Numbered from the stretch's first letter, positions 34,660-42,556 are shown. The stretch: 42,556 nt of DNA from Butyrivibrio sp. (GCA_017413105.1 JAFPVA010000268.1:1-42556); one strand, 5' to 3'. Program-made: numbers and translations. Notes: generated from the letters alone by a model not told the origin.

Positions 34660-36873
34660 TTACTTTGCTTCGTACCAGTCACTTCCCACATGGCATTCCG
34701 CCTCGAGCGGAACTGCAAGCCTAGCTGCGTTCTCCATTTCCCTTGTCAAAAGAGCTGTGACTTTGTCCACTTCAGCAGGATCTGTCTCAATTACCAGTTC
34801 ATCATGGATCTGAAGGATAAGCCTCGATCTCAGATTTTCTCTCTTTATGGCAAAAAAGACATTTATCATGGCAATCTTCATAATATCAGCAGCAGTTCCC
34901 TGAATAGGAGCATTCATGGCCACACGTTCACCAAACTGCCTGAGATTAAAGTTTCCAGCCTTAAGTTCCGGTATGGGACGTCTTCTGCCGTACATTGTAA
35001 CGCTATAGCCCTTTTCTTTGGCATCTGAGATAACCTTTTCCTGATAAGCCCTTACTCCCGGATAAGTCTCAAAGTACTTTTCCATGTAGTCCCTGGCTTC
35101 TCCGACAGAGATGGAAAGATCCTGGGAAAGGCCAAAGGAACTGATGCCATATACAATGCCGAAATTTACAGCCTTGGCATTTCTCCTTTGCAGGGATGTC
35201 ACTTCATCAAAGGGTACATGAAATACCTTCGAAGCAGTTATTCTGTGAATGTCTTCTCCTTCGTGATAGGCATCGATAAGTCCCTGATCTCCGGACATAT
35301 GAGCCAGTATACGCAGCTCAATCTGAGAGTAGTCCGCATCTGCGAAAACATAACCTTCCCTTGGAACAAAGACCTTTCTGATAAGCCTTCCAAGTTCTGT
35401 TCTCATGGGAATATTCTGAAGGTTAGGCTCAGTTGAACTTATCCTGCCGGTGGCAGTAATGGTCTGGTTAAAGCTTGTATGTATCCTGCCATCAGCTTCA
35501 ATGAACTCAGCCAGTCCATCAGCATAGGTGGATTTTAGTTTTGCAAGGCCTCTGTACTCAAGGATATCCGCAACAATACTATGCTCAGGAGCCAGCTTTT
35601 CAAGAACATCGGCCGCAGTTGAATAGCCGGATTTTGTCTTCTTTTCAGCCGGAAGTCCAAGTTTTTCAAAGAGTATCTCTCCGAGCTGCTTGGGAGAATT
35701 TATGTTAAACTCGCAGCCCGCAGCCTCATATATGGTCTTTTCAAGTTCAGTGATCCTTGTGGCAAGCTTATCTCCATAGGCCTTAAGCTCATCATTTTTC
35801 GCAATAATGCCCTCTTTTTCCATAGCAAAAAGAATATAGGAAAGAGGCATTTCCATGTTGTAAAAAAGACTGAGCATGTTTGTCTTTGCAAGTTTCTTGA
35901 ATATAAGTGGTGCTGACAAAAGACAGATGTAGGATATCTTCCCTGCATATTCCGCCACTTTTTTCTCGTCAGCTTCTTTTAAAGAGTTCTTTCCAAAAAG
36001 ATCTGTCCTTTTCTCAAGGGTGAGCTTGCAGTACTCCTTAGCCACATCAGAGGGTTCATAATCATTCTTAATAGGGTTAAGAAGATATGCTCCGATAAGA
36101 ACATCAATAAGTCTTGGGGATGCTGCAGTAGTAATACTATCTGATGCATCATCTTCGTAACCGGAAGTCCTTATCTTTATCTCAAAGGGTTCAAAAATCT
36201 TATAGCTCTGCTTGGCGTCAAATGTTACCAGAGATACTTTCTCACTAAGGTCTGACAACTTTTTGCCCAGATAATCTGCTGTTATAAAATTCTCTGCCTT
36301 TATGAATACCGCTTCGCTTTCATCAAAACAAAGTGAGACTCCCAGAACTTCTTTCTCTTTGCCATGGGAATCCTTTGAAGGATTATCAAACAGCACATAA
36401 AAAGCAACGTAATTGTCATTCTTTTTGGCGCCATAGGAAAGAGCTTTGGCAAAAATATCCTCCACCTCATTAAGATCCGAAGTAGATCGTATGCGGCAAT
36501 TAAATATCGGCGCAGATTTTCCTTCAGAACCGCCGGAAACTGAAGCGAGCTTATTTTGAAGTGCCTCTATAAGAGCATCTGACTTTGGCACAGACAGGCT
36601 TCCTTCTTCAACGGTCACACCAAGCTCCAGAAGAACCTCTGTCCAAAGCTTTTCAAAGTTTTGAACCTGCTCCTTAATAAGCGAAAGTTCCTCGTCACCA
36701 TGAACAACTTCCACCCTCTCAAAATCACCTGTCTTAAGATCACTTAAGATTTTGAACAACGCTCCATAGACACCACCAAGATGACTTCCGCTCTCGTCCG
36801 TAAAATCAGGTATTGCGTAAAATGCGTCTCGTACAAGACTATTTATATCTATTATCAATCTGTTGTCTGCCAT
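34660..36873 (-). CDS. polA: DNA polymerase I with most of the 5' nuclease domain missing
   Basis: The polymerase domain (about 330-737) is complete: motif A DADYSQIELR (512-521), motif B RRNAKAVNFGIVYG (563-576) and motif C QIHDELVIE (689-697). The 3'-5' exonuclease-like domain (about 125-310) lacks the FDTETD metal motif, reading FYVLFD instead, so proofreading is probably lost. The N-terminus matches only the first 45 or so residues of a normal 5' nuclease domain (LIIDINSLVRDAFYAIPDFT). The rest, including the ADD, GDKD and GDSSDNIPG metal-binding motifs, is absent. Length is 737 against about 870-930. The frame is intact. It should fill gaps but not remove RNA primers or flaps itself. It follows a small zinc-finger gene by 13 bp. 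Confidence 0.95.
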   Translation of the reverse strand: MADNRLIIDINSLVRDAFYAIPDFTDESGSHLGGVYGALFKILSDLKTGDFERVEVVHGDEELSLIKEQVQNFEKLWTEVLLELGVTVEEGSLSVPKSDALIEALQNKLASVSGGSEGKSAPIFNCRIRSTSDLNEVEDIFAKALSYGAKKNDNYVAFYVLFDNPSKDSHGKEKEVLGVSLCFDESEAVFIKAENFITADYLGKKLSDLSEKVSLVTFDAKQSYKIFEPFEIKIRTSGYEDDASDSITTAASPRLIDVLIGAYLLNPIKNDYEPSDVAKEYCKLTLEKRTDLFGKNSLKEADEKKVAEYAGKISYICLLSAPLIFKKLAKTNMLSLFYNMEMPLSYILFAMEKEGIIAKNDELKAYGDKLATRITELEKTIYEAAGCEFNINSPKQLGEILFEKLGLPAEKKTKSGYSTAADVLEKLAPEHSIVADILEYRGLAKLKSTYADGLAEFIEADGRIHTSFNQTITATGRISSTEPNLQNIPMRTELGRLIRKVFVPREGYVFADADYSQIELRILAHMSGDQGLIDAYHEGEDIHRITASKVFHVPFDEVTSLQRRNAKAVNFGIVYGISSFGLSQDLSISVGEARDYMEKYFETYPGVRAYQEKVISDAKEKGYSVTMYGRRRPIPELKAGNFNLRQFGERVAMNAPIQGTAADIMKIAMINVFFAIKRENLRSRLILQIHDELVIETDPAEVDKVTALLTREMENAARLAVPLEAECHVGSDWYEAK

Positions 36874-36886
36874 AATTCTCCAGTTC

Positions 36887-37216
36887 TCATATACCCAATG
36901 AAAAAGCTAAAACTACCGTAACCACAAGAAGAGCCAGCACCAAAAGTTCCAACATCAGCCCCGAAAAAGAAATGTAACGTCTGAACCTGAGCTTCTTCCT
37001 TGCCTTCCCCAGTATCCCATCCAATTCATTTTTTAAGTTAAAGTTGTTGCCATCCTCAAGTCTCTGCATACCAACCTTAACAAGGAACTGAATGGTAAGC
37101 TCTTCCTTGCATTCCGGACATTTATCTATGTGATTTAAGAAATCAGAAAGTCCCTGATTGTCCAGTTCATCATCCAAAAACAGCGGGATCATTCTGTCTG
37201 CATCTTTACAATTCAT
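36887..37216 (-). CDS. Zinc-finger (zf-HC2) anti-sigma-like membrane protein
   Basis: A 109-residue protein. The N-terminal zf-HC2 motif consists of C3 with H29-x3-C33-x2-C36, as in ZAS-type anti-sigma factors. One C-terminal membrane helix follows (about 84-107). In ZAS proteins the zinc domain holds a sigma factor at the membrane. No sigma factor gene is nearby, so that role is only a possibility. AGGCGG precedes the ATG. It is 13 bp upstream of polA and probably co-transcribed with it. Confidence 0.75.
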   Translation of the reverse strand: MNCKDADRMIPLFLDDELDNQGLSDFLNHIDKCPECKEELTIQFLVKVGMQRLEDGNNFNLKNELDGILGKARKKLRFRRYISFSGLMLELLVLALLVVTVVLAFSLGI

Positions 37217-37312
37217 ATCCGCCTGGCACCCTCAACATATTGTATGTGTAAACTAAAGCTGAGCATATAATTCTACAACATATAGAATACAACAAAACCA
37301 GCAAAAATAAAA

Positions 37313-37344
37313 GAGGCTGTAGTACCTTAGCGGCATACAACCTC
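37313..37344 (-). terminator. Intrinsic terminator
   Basis: On the minus strand GAGGTTGTA pairs with TACAGCCTC (9 bp, one G-U) around a 14-nt loop, followed by TTTTATTTTT. It lies about 85 bp beyond the gene ending at 37429. Confidence 0.85.
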
Positions 37345-37359
37345 ATTATCGTGCATCAA

Positions 37360-37395
37360 GTTCTCACGAAATGCGCAGCTTAGTGCGCATTTCTG
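37360..37395 (+). repeat. Dispersed hairpin repeat, copy 1
   Basis: The conserved flank GTTCTCAC is followed by the perfect 10-bp hairpin GAAATGCGCA/TGCGCATTTC (37368-37393). A near-copy in the opposite orientation lies at 42440-42474. Confidence 0.7.
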
Positions 37396-37428
37396 CCTGA
37401 ACAGTAACTCATTATCAACAATCAAAAA

Positions 37429-38031
37429 TCATGTGTCATATTCGATAGTCATGCTAACATCATCTCCGACAATCGATATTTCAACATCCTTGGCTATCTT
37501 ACTGAGAATCGATCTCTCCAGCTCATTCTTGGCTTCCTGCACGAACTCATTGTTTTCATCCATGCCATTAACACTAGAGATGTAATTACTCATCCTCCAG
37601 GTTTCTACAGAAGTTGCTGCAAGCGATGTAGGATCAACCAGACCCATCATGCCAATTCTTGATTCTCTTGCACTTCTCTCATCCTTAGGCAAAAGAGCCA
37701 ATTCAAAAACTTCACGGATCTTGCCGATAACGCCTTTTGCTGCAGCATTTTCTTTTGAAGTAGAAATCTCCATCAATTCTTTTCGCTTCTTGGCAAACAT
37801 AATGGTGTTTGTATTAAGATGAAGCTTACAGCAGCCATCTTCCTTTTCAACAAAGAACTCTGCATCCATGTCACCTGTAATGGAACGGATAAGGTTCATT
37901 GTCTCCTCTGCAAGAAGTCTGACTCTAAGAGCTGCCTTAGGTGAAAGGTCAGATACAAAACTCTCTACCAACGCCAGTGCCTTGTCAGTACTATCCTCAT
38001 TCCTGTTGATTACGATTGTCTCAGATTTCAT
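37429..38031 (-). CDS. Hypothetical protein, possibly a degenerate HATPase-type fold
   Basis: A 200-residue soluble protein. The segment SPKAALRVRLLAEETMNLIR resembles the N-box helix (E-x3-N) of histidine-kinase/anti-sigma ATPases. The next strand (EFFVEKEDGCCKLHLNTNT) resembles the sheet that follows it in that fold. No G-box motifs are evident, so ATP binding is uncertain and the assignment is weak. The ATG at 38031 has GAGGGGG upstream, and the gene ends at the terminator at 37313-37344. It stands alone between the GPH symporter and the zinc-finger gene. Confidence 0.75.
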   Translation of the reverse strand: MKSETIVINRNEDSTDKALALVESFVSDLSPKAALRVRLLAEETMNLIRSITGDMDAEFFVEKEDGCCKLHLNTNTIMFAKKRKELMEISTSKENAAAKGVIGKIREVFELALLPKDERSARESRIGMMGLVDPTSLAATSVETWRMSNYISSVNGMDENNEFVQEAKNELERSILSKIAKDVEISIVGDDVSMTIEYDT

Positions 38032-38086
38032 CCAATTGCCCCCTCGTGTTCATAATATAACAATATTATAAACCAAAAAGCGGCAA

Positions 38087-39526
38087 TTATAAATCCTTAG
38101 ATTTTCTCTGAACAAGTTCTACTGATATTTCCTGAAGCTTGCTGTCAGTAAGAATGTACTTTTTCTTGAACCATACAATTGCAAAGATAAGTCCGACAAT
38201 AGGGATAATTGTCATAGTCATTCTAAGTCCCATCTTCTGTGCAGTCTCAACTCCAAGAGAATAATCAATCTCTGTAGCAGTCTCGGCTGTGTCGTTTGAA
38301 AGAGCCAGAATCTGAAGAGCAAGCGCTGCAATAAAAGCAGAAACACCGGATGCAAGCTTTACAACAAAGGTCTGCATTGAGAAAATAACTGACTCGTCGC
38401 GGCGACCATTCTTAAGCTCTCCATAGTCAACTGTATTAGCAAGAAAGACTGTTGTAATAACTGCCAGCATTCCGTTAGCTGCAAAGATAAAGAATCCCGG
38501 AATGAACAGAAGGTAAACATTGTTCATTGCTGTTGAAGCAAGAATAAGCAGTGTAATATATCCAACAATTGCCATTCCCATGCTGATGAAATAGATCTTT
38601 ATTGAAGTAAAGAATCTTCTAAGGAGCGGATAAAGAATCATCATTGCAAGGATCTGGATACCACCACCGAAAGTAGAAAACAGGGTGTAATCTCCTCTCC
38701 AGCCAGCTCCACCAAAATCATATTTAAAGAAATAAATTACAAGATTAGATGTGATATAAATTGAGCAGTTAACAATTACAATTGCTACAACAACTGACAT
38801 AGCCTGATCGTTCTGGATAAGAGCCTTGAACATCTCCCCAATGGAAGCAGTCTTCATATCAACTGTAGATTTCTCTTTTACATTGATACAGCAGATAACT
38901 GTAAAGAGAACAAATAAAATTGCTACTGCAATTGAAAAGTATGAGAAACCAATTCTCTCAACTTCACGGTCAGAAATACCTGCTCCTCCAAACATATGAC
39001 CAAGAGCAGAAACACTCATTACAGTGATGATTGTAATGACAGCTGAGCCAACACCTGCACAGGAACGGGCAAGAGTTGTAAGACCTTCTCTCTCTTTTCC
39101 TCCCTCAGTAAAAGCAGGAATCATTGACCAGTAGGGGATGTCCATCATGGTGTAAGTAACACCCCATACAATATATGTAACTGCTGCGTAAGCTACAAGA
39201 CCACTTCCGGAAAGTGCCGGAGGTGCTGAAAACATCAGATAAAGAACTATGGCATTTGTTACTGTTCCAATAAGCAGCCAGGGACGGAATTTGCCCCATC
39301 TTGTCTTTGTCTTAGCAACTATTGCACCCATGACAGGATCATTGAATGCGTCAAACACACGGGCAACCATAAGGATTACACCCATAGCTGCGGCACTAAC
39401 TCCAAGAATATCCTGGAAATAATATAGTACATAAGATGCAGAAAGCATGTAAACCATGTCCTTACCTACAGCACCAAGACCATAGGAAGCTTTTGCTGCT
39501 CCTGAAAGTTTCATTTTCTTTTCCAT
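38087..39526 (-). CDS. Sugar:cation symporter, GPH (MelB-like) family
   Basis: A 479-residue transporter with about 12 hydrophobic segments. The family signature DAFNDPVMGAIVAKTKTRWG spans about residues 59-78, where GPH proteins bind cation and sugar. Substrates of the family are glycosides, pentosides and hexuronides; which one applies here is not readable. Its start codon overlaps the stop of the upstream GT-B-like gene by one base (TAATG), so both are made together. A dedicated link between the transported sugar and that protein is plausible. Confidence 0.93.
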   Translation of the reverse strand: MEKKMKLSGAAKASYGLGAVGKDMVYMLSASYVLYYFQDILGVSAAAMGVILMVARVFDAFNDPVMGAIVAKTKTRWGKFRPWLLIGTVTNAIVLYLMFSAPPALSGSGLVAYAAVTYIVWGVTYTMMDIPYWSMIPAFTEGGKEREGLTTLARSCAGVGSAVITIITVMSVSALGHMFGGAGISDREVERIGFSYFSIAVAILFVLFTVICCINVKEKSTVDMKTASIGEMFKALIQNDQAMSVVVAIVIVNCSIYITSNLVIYFFKYDFGGAGWRGDYTLFSTFGGGIQILAMMILYPLLRRFFTSIKIYFISMGMAIVGYITLLILASTAMNNVYLLFIPGFFIFAANGMLAVITTVFLANTVDYGELKNGRRDESVIFSMQTFVVKLASGVSAFIAALALQILALSNDTAETATEIDYSLGVETAQKMGLRMTMTIIPIVGLIFAIVWFKKKYILTDSKLQEISVELVQRKSKDL

Positions 39527-41016
39527 TAAACTCTTCCCTCCCTGAGACCCATAGCAATCTCAACTACTTTTTTGGCACCATCATAAATGCCCATGATTTT
39601 ATTAAGAATAATGCTTTCACACATTTCATCCAAAAGCTGTGTCTCCAGGAACTGATCCAGCATCTGGACTGTATGAGGAATATCTCTGCACTCCAATGTT
39701 CCATCTCCTATTTCAGCGGAGTGGATAGCTCCCCACATCTCATGTTTACCGACTCTCTTGATAAAGAGCTTAGGAATCGGATAAAATGCAAGTTCGCTTG
39801 GCTTAGTCACCAGAACATCTGCACTTCTCATAAGAATGTTGGTTGTATAAACCGCCTCGAAAATATCCTTATGGAAGAAGCCGTGGATTCCGCCAATCTC
39901 TTCATTGGGATCAAGAGCCTTCTGTGCAAAAGAGAGTGTATCCTCCCAGTTATCCATGTGGTCAGTCTTAAGAGCTGCCATCTCGGGTATCTCAGAATTA
40001 AGCTGATCCCAAACATTTCTATAATCACCCACATTTACATAAAGCATAGCTTTGCCTTTTTTGATGTATGGGATAAGGTGCTTTATTATCTCTGCAAAGA
40101 TTTCCTTCTGAGCTCCTGCTCCGCCGATCGTAAGAAGGAATCTCATGGGCTTTCCATTTTTCTTTCTATCAAGCCTTGCCTTGCAGTCAGCTTCTATGTT
40201 GCTAACAAGCTCATAGTCAATATAGTGGCCTGTATAAACAAGGTCCTGCTGCGGCATCGGATTGCATACATTCTTCTTGTTCATTCCGTTAAGGATTCGA
40301 TAGCCCATATATGCATTCTTACACTGAATAGTGTGAACACTTCCCTCTGAAAGATGGAGGGCCATTGGCCAGTTGTCAGGAATCGCATTGACTACATATT
40401 TCATTCCTGCATGGATTGCTGCCTGAGCAGGCCAAACATGAGTTGCAATAACAGGGATATCCTTAGGCACATTTTTGTATACAGGAGCCATAAGTTCAGC
40501 ATTCTTCTGATCCTTGGCATTATAAGAAAGAGCCCTGAATCCCTCGTAGTTTGTCGGTTCCCATACAAGCTTATTGAATATCGGATTCTTGGAAAGCCTT
40601 GACCCAAGGGAATAAAGATCATTCTGATGGCTGATGACCTTTGTACAGGTGGTCTCCTGATATGAATTAAGATCCATCCAGTAAGGTGTATATCCTAAAT
40701 GTTTAGCATAAGATGCCATTGCCATAGATATTCTGTAATGGCCAAAGCCCATTCTGATGTTTCCGACAATAATACCCTTGGACCTGTCCATTTCCCCCTG
40801 TGAAATCGCAGTCTTAGTTGAAATCTCAACATTCTTTACACCAAGAATAGGACCAATTACCTTATTATCAGTTATGTTTACCTTGTAGTCTGCCGCAGAA
40901 TCATCACCAAATTTCTTGATATAGCTCTTCTTAGACTTAATCGCGCTTTTATAATCTTTGTCACTAACTCTGTTTCCAAAAATCACTTTTGATTTCTCAG
41001 TCATAGCCTCTTCCAT
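39526..41016 (-). CDS. Conserved protein, GT-B glycosyltransferase-like
   Basis: I do not recognise the exact family. Near the N-terminus IIVGNIRMGFGHYRISMAMA resembles the Gly-rich loop plus GH of MurG/diacylglycerol-glucosyltransferase-type enzymes. Later MRFLLTIGGAGAQKEIFAEI and SADVLVTKPSELAFYP correspond to the GT-B C-terminal nucleotide-sugar region. A glycosyltransferase, or an epimerase with the same fold, is therefore likely. The start is uncertain. ATG 41016 has no clear ribosome site and ATG 41004 has GGAAGAGG too close. An extension to 41124 would run into the terminator of the preceding gene and is rejected. It is coupled (TAATG) to the GPH symporter gene. Confidence 0.7.
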   Translation of the reverse strand: MEEAMTEKSKVIFGNRVSDKDYKSAIKSKKSYIKKFGDDSAADYKVNITDNKVIGPILGVKNVEISTKTAISQGEMDRSKGIIVGNIRMGFGHYRISMAMASYAKHLGYTPYWMDLNSYQETTCTKVISHQNDLYSLGSRLSKNPIFNKLVWEPTNYEGFRALSYNAKDQKNAELMAPVYKNVPKDIPVIATHVWPAQAAIHAGMKYVVNAIPDNWPMALHLSEGSVHTIQCKNAYMGYRILNGMNKKNVCNPMPQQDLVYTGHYIDYELVSNIEADCKARLDRKKNGKPMRFLLTIGGAGAQKEIFAEIIKHLIPYIKKGKAMLYVNVGDYRNVWDQLNSEIPEMAALKTDHMDNWEDTLSFAQKALDPNEEIGGIHGFFHKDIFEAVYTTNILMRSADVLVTKPSELAFYPIPKLFIKRVGKHEMWGAIHSAEIGDGTLECRDIPHTVQMLDQFLETQLLDEMCESIILNKIMGIYDGAKKVVEIAMGLREGRV

Positions 41017-41118
41017 TCTGCCAGCATTTTCACTCTGGCCATAATAAAAAATATCGCAGGAAACGAAAATAACGCTTTGGGTTTCCACAATGGAATAATA
41101 CCACTTTGCCCGTAAAAT

Positions 41119-41156
41119 AAGCAAGAAACGCTTTTTACAAATTTCGTTTCCTGCTT
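41119..41156 (-). terminator. Terminator of the HD-GYP gene
   Basis: Minus-strand AAGCAGGAAACG pairs with CGTTTCTTGCTT (one G-T pair) around a 14-nt loop, then ATTTTA. It begins about 27 bp past the HD-GYP stop codon. Confidence 0.6.
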
Positions 41157-41182
41157 TTGTGCAATTTTACTTTTATTATTTT

Positions 41183-42265
41183 TTATACGACGGCTACAAT
41201 TGAAATTGCTCTCTTCTTTGAGAGATCAACGTACTCGTTTCCGCACTTTACAACCGGTTTGGAAAGATATGTAGGATTTATGAAGATTATTTCCCCGGTC
41301 TGACCGGTACTAAGCATAACCCTGTTGGCTATAAAAGTATTAACAATATTGGTGAGGAAAGTCATGATGACATTGGGATCATACTTCTGAAGACCGCTGT
41401 TTTCAAACTGCTCAATTACCGTAAACGGGCAGATTGAATTCCTGTACAGCCTCTTTGAAGTCATTTCATCGTAGACATTTGCCACTGTCACAATGGATGA
41501 AATATGGTCTATCTGTTCATTTTTTAAATGCAAAGGATAGCCGGAACCATCCCTTAATTCATGATGCATCAGGATACAGCTTTTGATATGAGAATCAATA
41601 TCTTTTCCCTTTACAAGCTCATAACCTTTGACTACATGCTCCCGCATGACTTTCTGTTCGTATTCAGTAAGTGGAGTTGTTTTATTGATAAGTTCAGAGG
41701 GTATAAGCATTTTGCCGATATCGTGAAGGAGTCCTCCTGCCGTGGCAAGCCTGACATCCTCCTCAGGAAGTCTTAGCCAGGTCGCAAGAGTATTACTTAT
41801 AAGAGACACATTCAGACTGTGCATATAAACAGCATCACTGTTATCCCTGAGGTTATGAAGCATGTCAAAAATACCGGCTGTGCCTCCCGCTTCTACAAAT
41901 AAGTGGTACACCGGCTCTGTAAGTTTTTCCACATCAAGCTGCATGGAATCATTGGCGATCATTCTGAAGGCTTCTTCGAGTTTTTCGGCATTTTCCTCGA
42001 TGTGCTGTTTAAAGCGTATGAACCCTTCAGAATTACGAAGTTTTTCTGCATAGGAAAGTTCAGATAAAGGCTTTTCTTCTTTCTTCTCAACAACCTTTTT
42101 CTTATCCTCGACAAAAATATTATAAAGAGAATAAGCCTTGATTCTTGCAATATCCTTATCATCCAGAACTGTTCCTTTTGTAAGGACCAGTCTGTCATCT
42201 ACAGTGTAGATATTTTCCGATACCACAAACCCAGGCTCGAGCTTGTCCACAGAAACCAGCTTCAT
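41183..42265 (-). CDS. HD-GYP domain phosphodiesterase
   Basis: A 360-residue cytoplasmic protein. The N-terminal 55 or so residues form a small beta-rich domain common in HD-GYP proteins, followed by a charged linker (53-95). The HD-GYP domain (about 130-310) contains LLHDIGK with the metal-binding H181-D182, the HHE of residues 234-236, and RDGSGYP at 238-244. These motifs are those of active c-di-GMP (or cGAMP) phosphodiesterases. No sensor or membrane segment is present. It is likely monocistronic, with a candidate promoter at 42318-42344 and its own terminator. Confidence 0.92.
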   Translation of the reverse strand: MKLVSVDKLEPGFVVSENIYTVDDRLVLTKGTVLDDKDIARIKAYSLYNIFVEDKKKVVEKKEEKPLSELSYAEKLRNSEGFIRFKQHIEENAEKLEEAFRMIANDSMQLDVEKLTEPVYHLFVEAGGTAGIFDMLHNLRDNSDAVYMHSLNVSLISNTLATWLRLPEEDVRLATAGGLLHDIGKMLIPSELINKTTPLTEYEQKVMREHVVKGYELVKGKDIDSHIKSCILMHHELRDGSGYPLHLKNEQIDHISSIVTVANVYDEMTSKRLYRNSICPFTVIEQFENSGLQKYDPNVIMTFLTNIVNTFIANRVMLSTGQTGEIIFINPTYLSKPVVKCGNEYVDLSKKRAISIVAVV

Positions 42266-42317
42266 GTTTTTTCCTCAGATAAACAAGAGTAAAAATCTCG
42301 TGAAAGTTTACACTTCT

Positions 42318-42344
42318 AGTATAGCAAAAAATAAGCATTCGCAA
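42318..42344 (-). promoter_or_regulatory. Candidate promoter of the HD-GYP gene
   Basis: A minus-strand -10 TATACT (42318-42323) with TTGCGA (42339-42344) 15 nt upstream. The spacing is short, so confidence is limited. Confidence 0.4.
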
Positions 42345-42439
42345 CAGTTTGATGATGAAATTTTGACGATATGCCGTTATTAAGAAAAAACAGGCGTTGT
42401 ATAAGCTTCTAAAAAAGCATGAGTTCTTGGATAAAATTA

Positions 42440-42474
42440 CAGAAATCCGCACTTGCTGCGGGTTTCGTGAGAAC
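42440..42474 (-). repeat. Dispersed hairpin repeat, copy 2
   Basis: On the minus strand it reads GTTCTCACGAAA, then CGCAGC, AGTGCG and ATTTCTG, matching the copy at 37360-37395 apart from a few stem and loop bases. The stem is kept (one G-T pair). It lies in the 291-bp end region 42266-42556, where I see no gene. Confidence 0.7.
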
Positions 42475-42486
42475 ATGATTCAAGAG

Positions 42487-42532
42487 TCAACCAAGCCCTG
42501 CGACGTTAGTCGCCTTCAAATGGCTTGGTTGA
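42487..42532. repeat. Nested inverted repeat at window end
   Basis: Perfect 11-bp arms TCAACCAAGCC and GGCTTGGTTGA enclose a smaller hairpin CGAC-GTTA-GTCG. It is 12 bp from the dispersed hairpin repeat. It may be a terminator of a gene beyond the window, but no clear T run follows. Confidence 0.6.
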
Positions 42533-42556
42533 TACATTCTTGGATTTTATATCCAA

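Noticed and set aside
39436-40350. 304-codon plus-strand open frame
   Set aside because: It lies antisense to the GT-B-like gene, which has good protein character and coupling to its neighbour. The plus-strand translation is Cys/His/Ile-rich with no domain, typical of an antisense shadow.
41017-41124. 36-residue N-terminal extension of the GT-B-like protein
   Set aside because: It would begin inside the terminator hairpin of the HD-GYP gene, and the residues look like translated noncoding DNA.
42195-42476. 93-codon minus-strand frame upstream of the HD-GYP gene
   Set aside because: It overlaps the HD-GYP start in another frame, crosses the candidate promoter and hairpin repeat, and has no ribosome site or domain.

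Overview
This is a 42.6 kb chromosomal window from a low-to-mid GC Firmicute, most likely a Lachnospiraceae member and plausibly Butyrivibrio or a close relative. The assignment rests on gene content and on the type of each protein: single-chain glycyl-tRNA synthetase, an M16C/PreP-type peptidase, DUF4349 lipoprotein, ACT protein plus PFL/DUF711 pair, WalJ, and an FtsA-like protein next to coaE and polA. It was made without any database search. Almost everything is transcribed leftward (minus strand). The only convincing plus-strand genes are a membrane J-domain protein and a tRNA-Gly(CCC). No phage, transposase, integrase or CRISPR array is visible.

Layout. Positions 1-13.9 kb hold a housekeeping block read right to left: HlyC/CorC-type transporter, yebC, a large membrane protein with an acidic tail, M16C peptidase, DUF4349 lipoprotein, era, recO, a small lipoprotein, glyS and alaS (cut by the window edge). 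At 14.1-15.1 kb is the plus-strand J-domain membrane protein, which ends at a strong bidirectional terminator. At 15.1-17.8 kb are a GlcNAc/glucose-type PTS (IIA then IICB) and mscL. At 17.8-18.2 kb the tRNA-Gly is followed by a dense array of hairpins whose outer arms mirror the 3' end of the tRNA.

Positions 18.2-28.9 kb form one long leftward operon: a YtrA-type GntR repressor, a YtrB-type ATPase, a DUF6449-like ABC-2 permease, two MalF/MalG-type sugar permeases, a MacA/HlyD-type adaptor, a MacB_PCD-like protein with too few membrane helices, and an 829-residue lipoprotein that joins a beta-propeller-like region to a sugar-binding protein. Several junctions are translationally coupled, and a perfect palindromic operator sits beside the promoter. 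This composite importer/exporter system is the best candidate for something undescribed.

Positions 28.9-42.3 kb contain the PFL/DUF711 and ACT pair, walJ, the FtsA-like protein with three beta-grasp-like tail repeats, coaE, a DNA polymerase I that lacks most of its 5' nuclease domain, a zinc-finger anti-sigma-like protein, a possible degenerate histidine-kinase-type ATPase, a GPH-family sugar symporter coupled to a GT-B-like protein, and an HD-GYP protein. A hairpin repeat occurs at both 37.4 kb and 42.45 kb.

Limits: all calls come from reading translations and motifs by eye. Promoters and terminators are predictions from sequence pattern alone.
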